Positions 1 to 10,246 of a stretch of DNA of 64,000 nt are shown here, piece by piece (the stretch's first letter is position 1; each line of letters begins with the position of its first letter). A model generated the notes under the pieces. That model did no database searches. It was given only the letters and a program-made list of their open reading frames with translations, and was not told the origin of the DNA. Where the stretch lies: contig NC_134568.1 of the NCBI RefSeq assembly GCF_050947875.1, positions 260,272,115 through 260,336,114 on the forward strand. The letters run 5' to 3'. Both the position numbers and the translations under genes were made by a program. Source of the stretch: Dermacentor variabilis (taxonomy: Eukaryota; Arthropoda; Arachnida; Ixodida; Ixodidae).

Positions 1-172
1 AGTTTAAACTTAAGGTAAATACCAAGAGAATAAATCTAGTTGTTCAAATGCTACTCTCGTCGTCGTACCTGCGGATTTGGACTTGCCCCTGCCAGAGCTC
101 ATCCCCATTCATCTTCCGTCTCCCTGGTGAGTTGATGCGTCAGATATCTAACGGCTGCGTCACTTCGCTACA
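1..172 (+). repeat. 5' LTR (3' part only) of a Ty3/Gypsy-type element
   Basis: The first 172 bases are identical, base for base, to positions 3619-3790, so this is the end of the 5' LTR; the rest lies before the window. It ends in CA as LTRs do and carries an AATAAA polyadenylation signal at 29-34. No difference between the two LTR ends over 172 bp implies a recent insertion or recent gene conversion. A TGG at 176-178, four bases after the LTR end, is where a tRNA primer-binding site should begin; I cannot name the tRNA. Confidence 0.93.
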
Positions 173-264
173 AAGTGGTGGAGTGTGCTGGGTACCGAAG
201 TCCACGCTCTAATATCATATGCCGTGGCAACAAACCCGAAGAACCTAGCTCTAACAGCTCGACC

Positions 265-2859
265 ATGACCGAACCCCCTACTGTCCTCGCTACCATGTGC
301 ATCCCTCAAGCGGAACCTTTCATCGGACCGCCAGTCTTTAGAGGCACGCCCGAAGAGTCAATATCCGAGTGGCTGCTTTTCTACGAACACGTAACCTGCC
401 TCAACAACTGGGATGAAGGGACGAAAGTAAAATTTTTATATTTGGCATTAGAGGGCAATGCAAAAAAGTGGCACACCACGCAAATTTTAACGGGTGCCCC
501 TAATACATGGAAAGAGTGGACGACGCTTTTAAAAACGTCTTTCACAAGTCGCCACTCCGTTGAGATCGCATAGTTGCGGCTCCACAACCGAACGCAGCTG
601 CCATCAGAATCTCTCGAAGATTATTATTATGACGTTGTGCAGCTGTGCGCCAGAGCCAATCCATCTATGACGGAAGAGGAGCGGATGCGGCACCTCATGC
701 GCGGATTGCGTCCGGACGTGGTGGAAAAAATTCTTATTGCAAACCCGGACAGCTGCTCTGCTTTCCTCGGAATTTTACGCCGAATTGATTGGGCAGCTTT
801 TTTGATGACGCATACATACCAACCAGAAGCGATCGGCACCCACCTCCCTGCCGGCCAGCAGTCGTGCTACCCATTCGCCTCGGCACCTGCCGCCGGAGTG
901 ACACCCGCTGGAGCAACAGTGCAGCCGCCTCCAACATGTCTTGCCACCTGCGCTGCGGCAGAGCGTCACTGCCCGCGAGAGGCCACCGACCGCGACAGGG
1001 ACTTGAGGACGATCGCGGACTCTATAGCCTCATTATTTGACCGCCTGAAAGGTATCGAACAAGATGTACGTCGTCCTCCAGTGCCTTGGCCAGCGGGAAA
1101 TACCCGTGACGACGACGAGCGACCACGCTGCCAGCTATGCGACCGCATCGGCCACTTTGTGCCCCAGTGCCGGCAATGGCTCCAGGAAAACGGACCCCAG
1201 GGGAAGGACCAGCGCTCTAACTTTGAGCAAATCAACTCCGACACGCTTTCTCAACTTCCGCATGATTCCGCCCCAGCAAGCGAAGAAAATTCCTTACCGT
1301 TGCTCGTGCTGGATCATGTGGACATCGGTGAAAAGCAGAGAGAGGATTCATGGATGCGAGAAGTAATACAACACCTAGAGCAGCCGAGTGCGCCCGTTGC
1401 CAGAAAAACGAAAAGAACGGCACGGAGCTTTCGCTTGATCGGTGGTGTGTTATACAGAAGAGCGAAAGGCTTTCAGGAAGATCGCGCAGCACTCGTTGTC
1501 CCCAAGTGTTTGAGATCGGAGGTTCTGAGGCACTGCCATGACGACATCACGGCAGGCCACCTCGGTGTCAAGCGCACATGGGAGAAAATTCGCAGCCGCT
1601 ATTTCTGGCCAAAGATGTTTTGCCACGTCACCAAGTATGTCCTCTCCTGCCCTGACTGTCAGACGCGAAAGCTACCACCCGGAAAGCCGACCGGTTTTCT
1701 CCAGCCGATCCCACCTGCAGGTCGCCCTTTCCAACAAGTGGGCATGGATTTTGTTGGCCCTTTCACTAAAAGCAAAACAGGAAACCGCTACATCCTCGTG
1801 GTTACTGACTACCACACGAAATGGGTCGAGGCTGTCGCGTGTCCAGTGGCCACTGCTGCAGAAGCTGCTAAAGCCTTCGTCGAGCAAATTGTCTTACGCC
1901 ATGGGGCACCAGAAAAAGTGATAACAGATCGAGGGCAGCATTTTGTCGCCAACCTGACTGAAGAAATTTTCCGAATTATAGGTAGCGAGCATGCCCCTAC
2001 TACAGCGTACCATCCTCAAGCAAACGGCTTGTGCGAGCGCTTCAACCGCACGTTGGCCGATATGCTCAGCATGTACGTTTCTTCGCACCATCGCGACTGG
2101 GACGAATTTCTTCCGTACGTGCTCTTTGCATACAATTCTTCTACCCACGAGACCACCGGGTTCACCCCATTCTTTCTTCTTCACGGACATGAGCCCACAC
2201 TTCCTATAGATGTAGCGCTAGGCGCGGAACGCGGTTTCGACTGCACACTGGACGCCAGGAAAGTGGCCCTCCGGCTGCAGCGTGCTCGCGAGCTAGTGAC
2301 CGAACGGGAGAGGCGTCAGCAAGTAAAGAACAAACGTAGTTACGACGCTAAACGACGTAGTGCAGTCTACCATGCGGGGGACTTGGTGTATTTATGGACT
2401 CCCTTCAGAGCTCGGGGAAAGACAACAAAACTCCTTCACCGGTACCACGGGCCTTTCCGTCTTGTTAGGCGAATCGGCGAGAACAACTGGGAGGTAGTGG
2501 ATAGAACTGGCAAAAAACGCGACGTTGTTAATGTTGCGCGCTTAAAACCGTGCCACGTCAGACAGTGCTCGGATAATGACGACGCGGACGACGAGTCTGT
2601 TGACGGACATCGAGAGGAGGTGTGTGATCCAAGTGGTGCTGTGCGCGAGTGCGATTTGAATGGTGGTGTGCGCGAGTGCGGTTCGCGTAGTGATCGTGTG
2701 TACGAGACAGAGACTTGTGAAAGAGTGCGCGTCGTAGAAGACTCGGACGATGGGACTGAACTTTACTCCGACTGGAAGACATTCCACAACGAGGCCGATC
2801 CGAGAACTATCACTGCTTACGACACGGACACTGATGTGTATCACAACGCAAGCGAATAA
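265..2859 (+). pseudogene. gag-integrase reading frame of a Ty3/Gypsy-type element; protease, RT and RNase H missing
   Basis: The first ATG of the frame is at 265; the frame opens upstream but without ATG. Residues from about 300 to 900 match a retrotransposon Gag domain. A TAG at 571-573 interrupts it, but the same frame continues without another stop to 2859. A CCHC zinc knuckle (CQLC...H...C) is encoded at 1129-1170. At about 1219-1245 the frame passes directly into INSDTLSQLP, which resembles the motif ending the RNase H/connection region just before integrase. Integrase follows: an HHCC zinc domain (about 1520-1660) and a D,D35E core with Asp at 1747 and 1927 and Glu at 2035, exactly 35 residues after the second Asp. 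A GPF-type C-terminal domain comes near 2440, then an acidic, repetitive tail. Protease, RT and RNase H are absent, so this copy cannot mobilise itself. No chromodomain is seen. The codon frame is otherwise intact, which fits a young, non-autonomous deletion derivative. Confidence 0.9.
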
Positions 2860-2861
2860 CC

Positions 2862-3112
2862 TTCATTGTTAATTTTATTGTGTAGCGCGCGCGAATGAAC
2901 TTTGTTTCTTGTCTTGTGCATTTTGTTTCCATTTTGTTAAAAACGTGTTTGTTGTTTTGTTTTATGTGATGTTCCCTTTTCTTACGGATACTTCAGTTTT
3001 CCTATATGAATCCCCAAATGTACGTTTTTAATTTGTACGTGTTTAAGTTGTTAATTTGGTTTTGTAGTAATGATTTGTAACGAGTGGGACACTCTTTTTC
3101 GTAGGGGGGAGG
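2862..3112 (+). other. 3' untranslated region and polypurine tract of the LTR element
   Basis: About 240 bases of T-rich sequence follow the integrase stop. They end in a purine tract at 3103-3112 (AGGGGGGAGG) directly before the TG that opens the 3' LTR. This is the expected position of the plus-strand primer. No env-like frame is present. Confidence 0.8.
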
Positions 3113-3477
3113 TGTCGCGAAGAGAGTGTACCGCGGCCCTCTTTGCTGTCTTTCGGGGAATTTTGTGGGGTCCTTGACGCGCGGCAAACCTTTGTACACA
3201 AATGACCTCGACGGCGCCGCGGACAGTGCTGCCGCGCGGCCGCCGCCCCCGCCGCACCTGACGTCACACCTGCACATGTCGCGTCGTCTTCTCACGCTCG
3301 GCTGTCAAAGGCCAATTAGTTATGGTCAGAGTGCTTTTGTGTAAGGAGTGTTGACGCGACCATTTCTTGACCCCTTGAACTCTGCCGCTTATTGGATGAT
3401 GTCGGTTTGCCTGATTGGTCGGAGTAACGAAGTAGCCCATTGGTGGAGAAAAGTGTCTCTTGGATGCTGGGGAAACT

Positions 3478-3484
3478 TATTTAA
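3478..3484 (+). promoter_or_regulatory. TATA-like box in the 3' LTR
   Basis: TATTTAA lies 165 bases upstream of the LTR's AATAAA signal, the expected order for the U3 promoter and R polyadenylation signal. Confidence 0.5.
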
Positions 3485-3646
3485 GGAATAGTTTGGAGTA
3501 GTTTAGGGTGAGCAAGTAGACAGCAGCAGACGGCGCATCTTCACCAGGGGAGACCAGGCCGGTCAGGCAGGCCGACGACGACGGGTATGACATCGTTTTG
3601 CTTGTAGATATTTTGTACAGTTTAAACTTAAGGTAAATACCAAGAG

Positions 3647-3652
3647 AATAAA
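3647..3652 (+). promoter_or_regulatory. AATAAA polyadenylation signal in the 3' LTR
   Basis: AATAAA, with the identical copy at 29-34 in the 5' LTR. Confidence 0.7.
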
Positions 3653-3790
3653 TCTAGTTGTTCAAATGCTACTCTCGTCGTCGTACCTGCGGATTTGGAC
3701 TTGCCCCTGCCAGAGCTCATCCCCATTCATCTTCCGTCTCCCTGGTGAGTTGATGCGTCAGATATCTAACGGCTGCGTCACTTCGCTACA

Positions 3791-3945
3791 ATACGTGCGA
3801 TGCTCTTACCAATTGAGCGACAGTGGCACCATTTTCCCATATACTTCCTGAGGTATTTATGTTTATCTACTGGAACTAACCCTGGGAGTATTAACCAGCG
3901 CCACTACTCACAGCATTGACGGCAGATGTGGAACGTCCTTTTTTC
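3791..3945 (-). repeat. tRNA-derived SINE-like repeat, split by the LTR element
   Basis: Read on the minus strand the segment next to the LTR is GCTCAATTGGTAAGAGCATC, a tRNA D-arm/A-box pattern. The rest (GGGAGTATTAACCAGCGCCA, GATGTGGAAC) matches the fuller relative at 39590-39962. The T-arm half with the B box should lie on the other side of the LTR element, before the window, so the element seems to have inserted inside the tRNA-like head. Confidence 0.65.
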
Positions 3946-4061
3946 TCGCAGGCGTCACGTGTAGACGTGATCTTTTTAGGTGAAGGCAACTGGTTAATAA
4001 ACCCACACATGCTAACTGAAGGCGTCAATGCTGCCGGATACGAGGCCTTTGCTGACTTTAC

Positions 4062-4130
4062 TGACGTTTCGGCCCGGGTCCGGCCTTCATCAAGACTCTT
4101 GATGAAGGCCGGGCCCCAGCCGAAACGTCA
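4062..4130. repeat. 69-bp imperfect palindrome
   Basis: TGACGTTTCGG at 4062 pairs with CCGAAACGTCA at 4130, and the inner arms CCGGCCTTCATCAAGA / TTGATGAAGGCCGG close on a loop of about three bases. It would form a strong hairpin or cruciform. It may be a compact inverted-repeat element; I cannot name a family. Confidence 0.75.
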
Positions 4131-4205
4131 CTACTATAGTATTGTTATTTTTCCTACATGCTTCTATTTGTCGAACTATATATGTCTGTTGGCTTCTATG
4201 TCCTC

Positions 4206-4208
<3 letters not shown>

Positions 4209-4258
<50 letters not shown>
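4209..4258. repeat. (TA)n microsatellite
   Basis: Uninterrupted TA repeat, about 25 units. It sits between inverted copies of a TCTGTTGGCTTCTAT-like motif (about 4180-4208 and 4259-4286), so the tract forms the loop of a larger fold-back. Confidence 0.97.
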
Positions 4259-4261
<3 letters not shown>

Positions 4262-4287
4262 CAAGAAATAGAAGCCGACAGACAATC

Positions 4288-4466
4288 AACCCAAGGAAAT
4301 CATCGGGGAAATTAGCTGGGGTTGAAAATGATGTATAGAATATAATGATGAAAAGGGAGATGAAAGTGGACGTCCGCTTCGTTAACTTTCATTTCCCGTT
4401 TCTTTATTATTTTCTATACATAAGTTTCAACCGCAGCTAACTTCCCCAATGCTTTCCTTGGGTTCA
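4288..4466. repeat. Inverted repeat with arms of about 80 bp
   Basis: The left arm (about 4288-4367, beginning CCCAAGGAAATCATCGGGGA) and the reverse complement of the right arm (about 4386-4466) are roughly 80% identical by eye. Both resemble the distal part of the tRNA-derived repeat at 39590-39962 (GAAGCCAACAGA, CATAGGGGAA). This suggests two partial copies joined tail to tail. Confidence 0.65.
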
Positions 4467-4540
4467 TTGTATGTTGACCATTACATGGTGATTATTACAA
4501 AAATCCAGTCCCTCGGTTTCCTTTCTCTCCTTATATATAC

Positions 4541-5676
4541 AAGTTGTCCCAGCTAACTTTAGGCAGAGCTTAAAGGTATGCGAATGCCACGTAGCTGGAC
4601 AGAACCAAGGTAATGTTGTTTGCCGTCGCTTGGAGATACTCAATTTCTTTATTGCGTTCCGCCTAATTACATAATTAGTCTTACTTAATAATTCAACTTC
4701 TCAAATATTATAGTTAGATGAAAAGTGTCAATGAGAAAATTGTAGAGCGACATTAACAACTGCTGATACAGCTTTGTGTTGCTCAATACTTGCTGCATAA
4801 AAGTGTTTTTTTCTGAACGTGAAAGAAGCCCGCGAATACACGCAATGTGCCTCGAGCGGCCAGTCGCGCGGCAATTTTGGGTGCATTTGCAGGCTCCCTT
4901 CACGCTCAGAAAAATTTTTTATGTGGCACGCGTTGAGCAACAGAAAGCTGTACCGGGAGCTGTTCATTTCGCCCTACAATTTTCTCGTTGACACTTTTAA
5001 TCTAACTATAATATGTGAGAAGCTGATTAATTAATTAAGACTAATTATCAAATGAAGCATAATAAACAAACCAATGCCCCCTTTTTTAAAGAAAGATGGT
5101 TCAACGGAAAGCTTTCCCCCAATGCAAACTGGATCAAAGTCAAAGCCCAAAGCCAACGACCACGCACCGCACCCAAGAAATGCTTAGCGACTTGACGATA
5201 TGCATATGTGATTTGAATACTTTTTTAGGATTGTATTTTCCAGATCCTGAAACGGAGCCGGTATTCACGCCCGCTTGCTGTCTCCGATAAGCAGGGAAGC
5301 TCAATTAATCGCGACAGGGGTGGCGTCATGCCTAGCAGACGCAACTTGCGCTCCCAGGGTACTTTGCACGCATGCGCTACTCTTGCTGAGCTCGTCGTTT
5401 CGCGCTGTTATCAGGCACTGACCGGCCGGCCAGTCGAAGCTGGCGCGGTACTGCGAATTTAAACTGTAGTGTTCTACGCAGATGTGTAAGTTGGCTTTCC
5501 TGCAGTGCGCTTTCGGCGCTCACGGACGAATCAGTGAGACATAGAAAGCTTCGCATTAAAAATAATCTGAGTATCCCGAAGTGACGGCAAACAACATTAC
5601 CTTGGTTCTGTCCAGGTACGTGGCATGCGCATGCATATTTAAACTCTGGCTAAAGTTAGCTAGGACACCCGGTATA
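4541..5676. mobile_element. Non-autonomous DNA-transposon-like element with terminal inverted repeats of about 90 bp
   Basis: The left end (TTGTCCCAGCTAACTTTAGG...) and the reverse complement of the right end (GTGTCCTAGCTAACTTTAGC...) match through the shared blocks GGACAGAACCAAGGTAATGT and GTTTGCCGTC. TATA-like bases flank both ends. A second internal inverted repeat (about 4685-4860 against 4870-5040) makes the left half nearly palindromic. No transposase frame is present, so this is a MITE-like or fold-back element. A partial relative is at 9370-9655. The superfamily cannot be told from what I see. Confidence 0.75.
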
Positions 5677-5991
5677 ATTAAGCATCCAGCAGTCCACGTT
5701 ACGTAAATAATTGTACTCTGGATTCTCCACTACTCTGCTTTCATGATCACAAGTGATTGTTTTGCTCTGACGGCAATGAAATGTTCGACTCAGCGACTCT
5801 GTATATTGAAGCCATCTTGCCTATTCCGAAACAGTTATTTTTATTGAAGGTGCTGCGAACCAAAGGCACTTAACTATAACCATAACGGCAGTTTAAACTC
5901 ATAAGCACCGGGATTTCTTATGCTGATCATCCGTGCCTCATCCCGCGCAGTCACTGGGGTCTATAAAAAAAATTGCTTCGTCAAAACTTAC
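5677..5991. other. No gene seen
   Basis: Low-information AT-rich sequence between the inverted-repeat element and the splice donor of the exon at 5992-6156. If that exon is real, this is intron. Confidence 0.5.
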
Positions 5992-6156
5992 GGCTTTCAT
6001 TGTTTTGAATTCTAGACGTCCAGGGCAGGCCAGTCCCTGAAGAGCCGCATAAAAAAGCAGCAGCATCAGGATAATTGCTGGGTACAGGACATTCATGATC
6101 CTCCATGACAGGTGGTGACGCGTAGGGTTGTCTTTGCGAAACTTACGCCATGCTAC
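5992..6156 (-). CDS. Internal exon (55 codons), unrecognised membrane protein
   Basis: The exon is bounded on the minus strand by a polypyrimidine acceptor (ATTTTTTCGCAG) and a perfect GTAAGT donor. The 165 bases encode exactly 55 residues in one frame, phase 0 at both ends. The peptide begins VAWRKFRKDNPTRHHLSW and continues into a strongly hydrophobic stretch, NVLYPAIILMLLLFYAALQ, a likely membrane helix, ending near FKTMKA. I cannot name the family. With the exons at 7442-7543 and 7910-8035 it joins without any frame change, which is the main argument that this is a real host gene and not chance ORFs. The next exon would lie left of the window or within the repeat-filled stretch below 5990. 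Confidence 0.6.
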
Positions 6157-7441
6157 CTGCGAAAAAATCAGAAGACATGGTACATAGATTAAATTATGTA
6201 TAGGAATGTAGATAGAAATGTCAAATATCTTATCAGCGGCTTCTGAAGAAGCTAGTATGGATTGTTTAATGAAAAAACAATGGTACACACAAGAAGAACG
6301 CATTACCGCAGTAAAGCAGTCGTTGCAAACGTGCGAGGACAGTCAGCTGAACAAAAAAAATTAAGGAAACAAAACAGCGTGTCCTGCACACATCGCGACT
6401 GTGCAAAGGCCAGTGATAACTGCCACGAGAAGCTCAAAACAGTCGAAATTGATGTTCCTGGACACGAATAACGAACACTACCTAGCGAAGCCACTTGCAA
6501 AATCAAAGAAACATCTGCTTGACCTGATGTAGTACAATATCGTCTTTTAAGCCGTAAATCAATGAAACCAACAAAATAATGACAATAAAAACTAACGAAA
6601 AAACATACCAAGTGTGAACATGTGGACACAATATGACTTTCAATCAAAAGGTTGTTAAGGCTTTATGAATAGATCACTGCAATCAAGCGGTTTTTTTATG
6701 GTCCAGGCAACTTCTATATAGTGCGACCCCAGTGCGTTATCTCTTCCGTACACGGATGACCCGACGCTATAACATCATGAATTAAATAAAGACAATTCTT
6801 GTTTTTTTCTATCTCTATCTCTAGCTAATACTTCTGCCAGTTCGTGAGTACATGTTCCGCGTAGAACATGTTCTGCGTTCTCCTAGGAACGGACTCATCT
6901 TCGGAATAGAGTTAACAGCAAGAATAAAATAACAGGGATATCAAGATGCATAAAAATATACGCGTTAATGAAGATACGGAGACTTAATTAGGGGGTATAG
7001 TTATGTTAGCCACTGATTTCCTCAATATAAAGCTGCTATACTTTTGCCATGCCCGTGCAATGTTTAAAATTTTTCGATATAGTTTTATTCTCTTTTAAAA
7101 TTACGTTGTTGTGTAATAATCAGTAGTGTACCATACTGAATCGAAACAATATGAGTGTAGTAACGCAAGTATCATTGCAACATCTTCCAGAAATGTGACA
7201 TTCGCACCTTTCGCTAGGAGACACCGTGTAAAGCGAGCCAGCGTGTAAAGCACTTAAGCAGTTATAGTTACACTGAACCAATCATTTCTTTTGTTCAGTC
7301 CGAACTTATGTGGCCGTTAGTCCAAATTTTAGTTAGTTTGCACGTCTTCTTGGATTTGTAGTGACTGCTTTTTGTTTCGGTCACATAATTTACGACCTTG
7401 GATAAGTTATTCCATCATTTGTACTGTCGGTGGCGCCTTAC
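6157..7441 (-). other. Presumed intron
   Basis: AT-rich, with stops in all frames and no recognisable repeat apart from short T and CTAT runs. Its ends match the acceptor of the exon at 5992-6156 and the donor GTAAGG of the exon at 7442-7543. Confidence 0.45.
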
Positions 7442-7543
7442 CAATTGCAGAATGATGGAGTATGGCTTCAATATAGTTGACTTGCATATCTTCAGAAAGT
7501 ACGTTATTGCTACAATATCTTCGTCGCCGGCAATGTCCGATAT
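7442..7543 (-). CDS. Internal exon (34 codons), same unrecognised gene
   Basis: On the minus strand an excellent acceptor (TTTGTTTTTTCAG) precedes 102 bases that encode exactly 34 residues in phase 0, and a GTAAGG donor follows. The peptide includes SDIAGDEDIVAITYFLKICK and ends SIILQL. Its end joins in frame to VAWRKF of the next exon. The family is not recognised. Confidence 0.6.
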
Positions 7544-7909
7544 CTGAAAAAACAAACAAAAAGACACTTATCTTGCACCACATGTGGAAAATGAAGGCAA
7601 TAAAGGTTATAACTGCGGTGCGATGCGTGCGTGCGATGTATAAGCATATTGAAAAAAAAACACGAGAACGTACAAACGTCGTTGATCTGGTCATGAAAGC
7701 GGCGGCGGCGGCGGCAGCAAACTTCGCTGGTGTTGTAGCCAAAATATATTTTCGTGCAAGTCTATGTTTCGGTAAACGAATGCAAGTCCGGAAGCGCTCG
7801 GTTTTTCGAAGATATGTCGCGAAACATGGTTCAACCCTAGAAATCTCCGCCCCTTGACTAACGCGAAAACAGGAGAAGAAAGACTGAACGTATCTTTGTG
7901 ATCGCTCAC
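7544..7909 (-). other. Presumed intron with a short GGC/GCA tract
   Basis: The stretch between a GTGAGC donor and the TTTTTTCAG acceptor. It holds an imperfect (GGC)n run near 7700-7720 and no other feature. Confidence 0.4.
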
Positions 7910-8035
7910 CTGTACGTGGACATTTGAGCTGTCGGTGCTGGAGACATTCTCGTGGCTCCTTCGGTGCGGCGGAGAAAAGCCGTGGCTCGCAATAAAGTCT
8001 GTAGATCTGCCGGGCAAGGAACGGGACGAGTGAAC
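7910..8035 (-). CDS. Possible internal exon (42 codons), same unrecognised gene
   Basis: On the minus strand the acceptor GTTTGCTTCGTTCAG and the donor GTGAGC enclose 126 bases, exactly 42 codons in phase 0. The peptide is hydrophilic and rich in Ser and His (VHSSRSLPGRSTDF... ending SSNVHVQ), so it reads as a loop or tail. It is less certain than the two downstream exons because the peptide is of low complexity and the region is open in more than one frame. The upstream exon is not found. Confidence 0.45.
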
Positions 8036-8242
8036 CTGAACGAAGCAAACGGGCACAGCATTGAAGTGGAGTCGACGCGCGGACAACCTCTATAAGAAAG
8101 GATTCCGTAACTTAATGGTAGAGCTAGCGGTAGCGTAGGATGTTTGTAGCTAAGTTGTAGAACGTTTGATATCACTCGGCAAAACGGTTGCACTAACTTT
8201 ATAACTACATTGGCTGCAACTTCATTTCCCTGCCTTTCCGTT

Positions 8243-8275
<33 letters not shown>

Positions 8276-9369
8276 TCATACTAGCTCGACTCTCCAAATT
8301 TCACGACCACTTTCCCCACGCCGCTCGCCATTAATATCACTCCAAGCTCACAGTCCCGACAGGGGAGACCAGGTGTAGTCGAGCGAACAAGTGAATAGCG
8401 GTCAAGCCCAAATAAGTCGAGGGGCTTGTAAAGCCCACAAAATCGCGGATACTTCGACCAAACAATCTGTTTAATGCGCAATGGCACGAACTGTACTTTC
8501 CCTATACGTCATACTTTACGGTGGTCTCCCTGCAGACGTTAGGCGTGTGGTTCGTGGCACCTGCTGCATTTGCACGGGTAAAGTATATGTGGAAGGGTCG
8601 CACGGGGGTACTATGCGGCGAAATTGCAAGTCTGCTGCCAGCAATGATATCAGGCAACTGCTCGCGACATTCATTTGCCTTAATCACTGGTGTCTTCTGT
8701 GAAGAAACTTCCATGGAGGCGGCATATTGCAGCCTATTCTATGTGGAATTGATTTCACAGGGTCAATTTTCTTATTTAGCCTGGAGTATTAAAAACTCCG
8801 AAACCCTTGTGTATGTTCTTACTGTTTCGGTAGCGTTTTATTTGCCTCGGCAACATTCAGTCAAGGGTGACCAAACCGACAGCACCGAGGTGAGGGAGCG
8901 ATATGCAGGATACCGCTTACAATATCATGTAAAGACATGCAGAGCAAGAGGCAATGATAAGCTTCGCGGCAACAGTATGGATTGAGCCGCGCTAAGGCCA
9001 TGCCCACAAGCCCGCTCAGTGCGTTTCCAACACGCAGATCGCGCCGTTTCGCGTGGCACATAAGTGATCCGCCTAGCACGGGAGCGAAGTAGAACAATTG
9101 TCGATAAAAGTGATGAAGCAGAATGAAATAGGTGTGGCCGCAGGCACAGAGATAACCAAGCAGCGTCGCCCCGGTTTCACATAGCTGGGTCTCTACATTG
9201 TGTGTTCTTATGAGGGACATTTACGAAATTCATATTTTGTCATTATTATTGCCGGTGAATTTCCGCAGATAATGCGACTAGTTAGGTGGAAGTTTACTCT
9301 CTCCCTCGCCCTTTTTTACGTTAAGCCACGCACTTCAGCAGGCGGATCGCCGCACCTTTCCGTATCTCG
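8036..9369. other. No gene seen; (TC)n tract
   Basis: Contains a (TC)n microsatellite at 8243-8270. Open frames here are short and without recognisable motifs. Confidence 0.5.
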
Positions 9370-9655
9370 CGGGCTTTCTTTCACGCTTGGAAAACTTTTA
9401 TGACGCTGGTATTGAGGAACACAAAGCTGGATCGGGAATTTTTCAGTATGGTCTACAATTCTCTTATTGACACTATTGCTCTGAATAGAAGATGAAGGTA
9501 ATTAATTAATAATAACTAATTATTTAAATAGGCGAAATACTTTAACAATAGTCTGACTTGTTCCAAGCGACGATAAACATTACCTTGGTTCTGTCCAGTT
9601 ACGTGGCACTTTCATATATTTGTTAAATATTGTTACAAGTTGCGTGGGACATGTG
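9370..9655 (+). mobile_element. Partial copy (right end) of the inverted-repeat element at 4541-5676
   Basis: Shares the order of motifs of the right half: TTTCACGCT-GAAAA, AACACAAAGCTG, CTACAATTCTCTTATTGACA, ATTAATTAATAATAACTAATTA, then ACATTACCTTGGTTCTGTCC and ACGTGGCA near the terminus. The left half is missing or unrecognisable. Confidence 0.6.
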
Positions 9656-10246
9656 GTACACTTTTCCCTCAAGCCCTTGTGAGCCAGGGTAACAAAGCAG
9701 CGTCTCCAGAGCACGCGCCGTATCGTCCTCCCCCCTTGACGGCATAATTCTAGTCTTTTGTGGCGCAAGCGATTTCACAAGCGCTGTCTCTGACGTCTCA
9801 ATTCCTCTTTGCATCATAGCGATACACACAATTCTCCTTTACAGTGACCAGGTATAGCTTAGACAAGCTCTCATGTTCGCTGTCGCCGCTCCTCCTGATA
9901 TTGTATGTCGCTGTTTTTCCAGCTCTGCAGCTGTACCTAACAGTACATCTTCAGTACTTCCGTGGCTGCTTCCTACTGGAAATCACCTTGCGGCACAATT
10001 TCAATTCTGCCGCCACATGTAAAAGGGCTCTGCATGCAAACTCAACATGTGATGCTTACAGTGCGCGCGGAGAAGACAGATGGGCGCGCGTTCTTGTGTT
10101 GAATCCCGTCACGTGGTCGTAGGTTGAGAAGCACGGTAATGAATGGTTTAATAAGGACTACCATATAAATGGGTGAAGTCAAACAGTGCACAGGCATTGT
10201 TTGATGCCTTTCATCGAAAGTATTCAGGAAAAAGTGCTTCATAGCA
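9656..10246. other. No gene seen
   Basis: Unique-looking sequence without recognisable coding or repeat signal. Confidence 0.4.

Larger units (their letters stand above)
3113..3790 (+). repeat. 3' LTR (678 bp)
   Basis: The LTR starts TGTCGCGA right after the polypurine tract and ends CGCTACA, giving the usual TG...CA ends. The last 172 bases match the partial 5' LTR at 1-172 exactly. The promoter is likely at a TATTTAA box at 3478-3484; transcription would start about 25-35 bases downstream. An AATAAA signal lies at 3647-3652. A target-site duplication cannot be checked because the 5' flank is outside the window. Confidence 0.9.
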
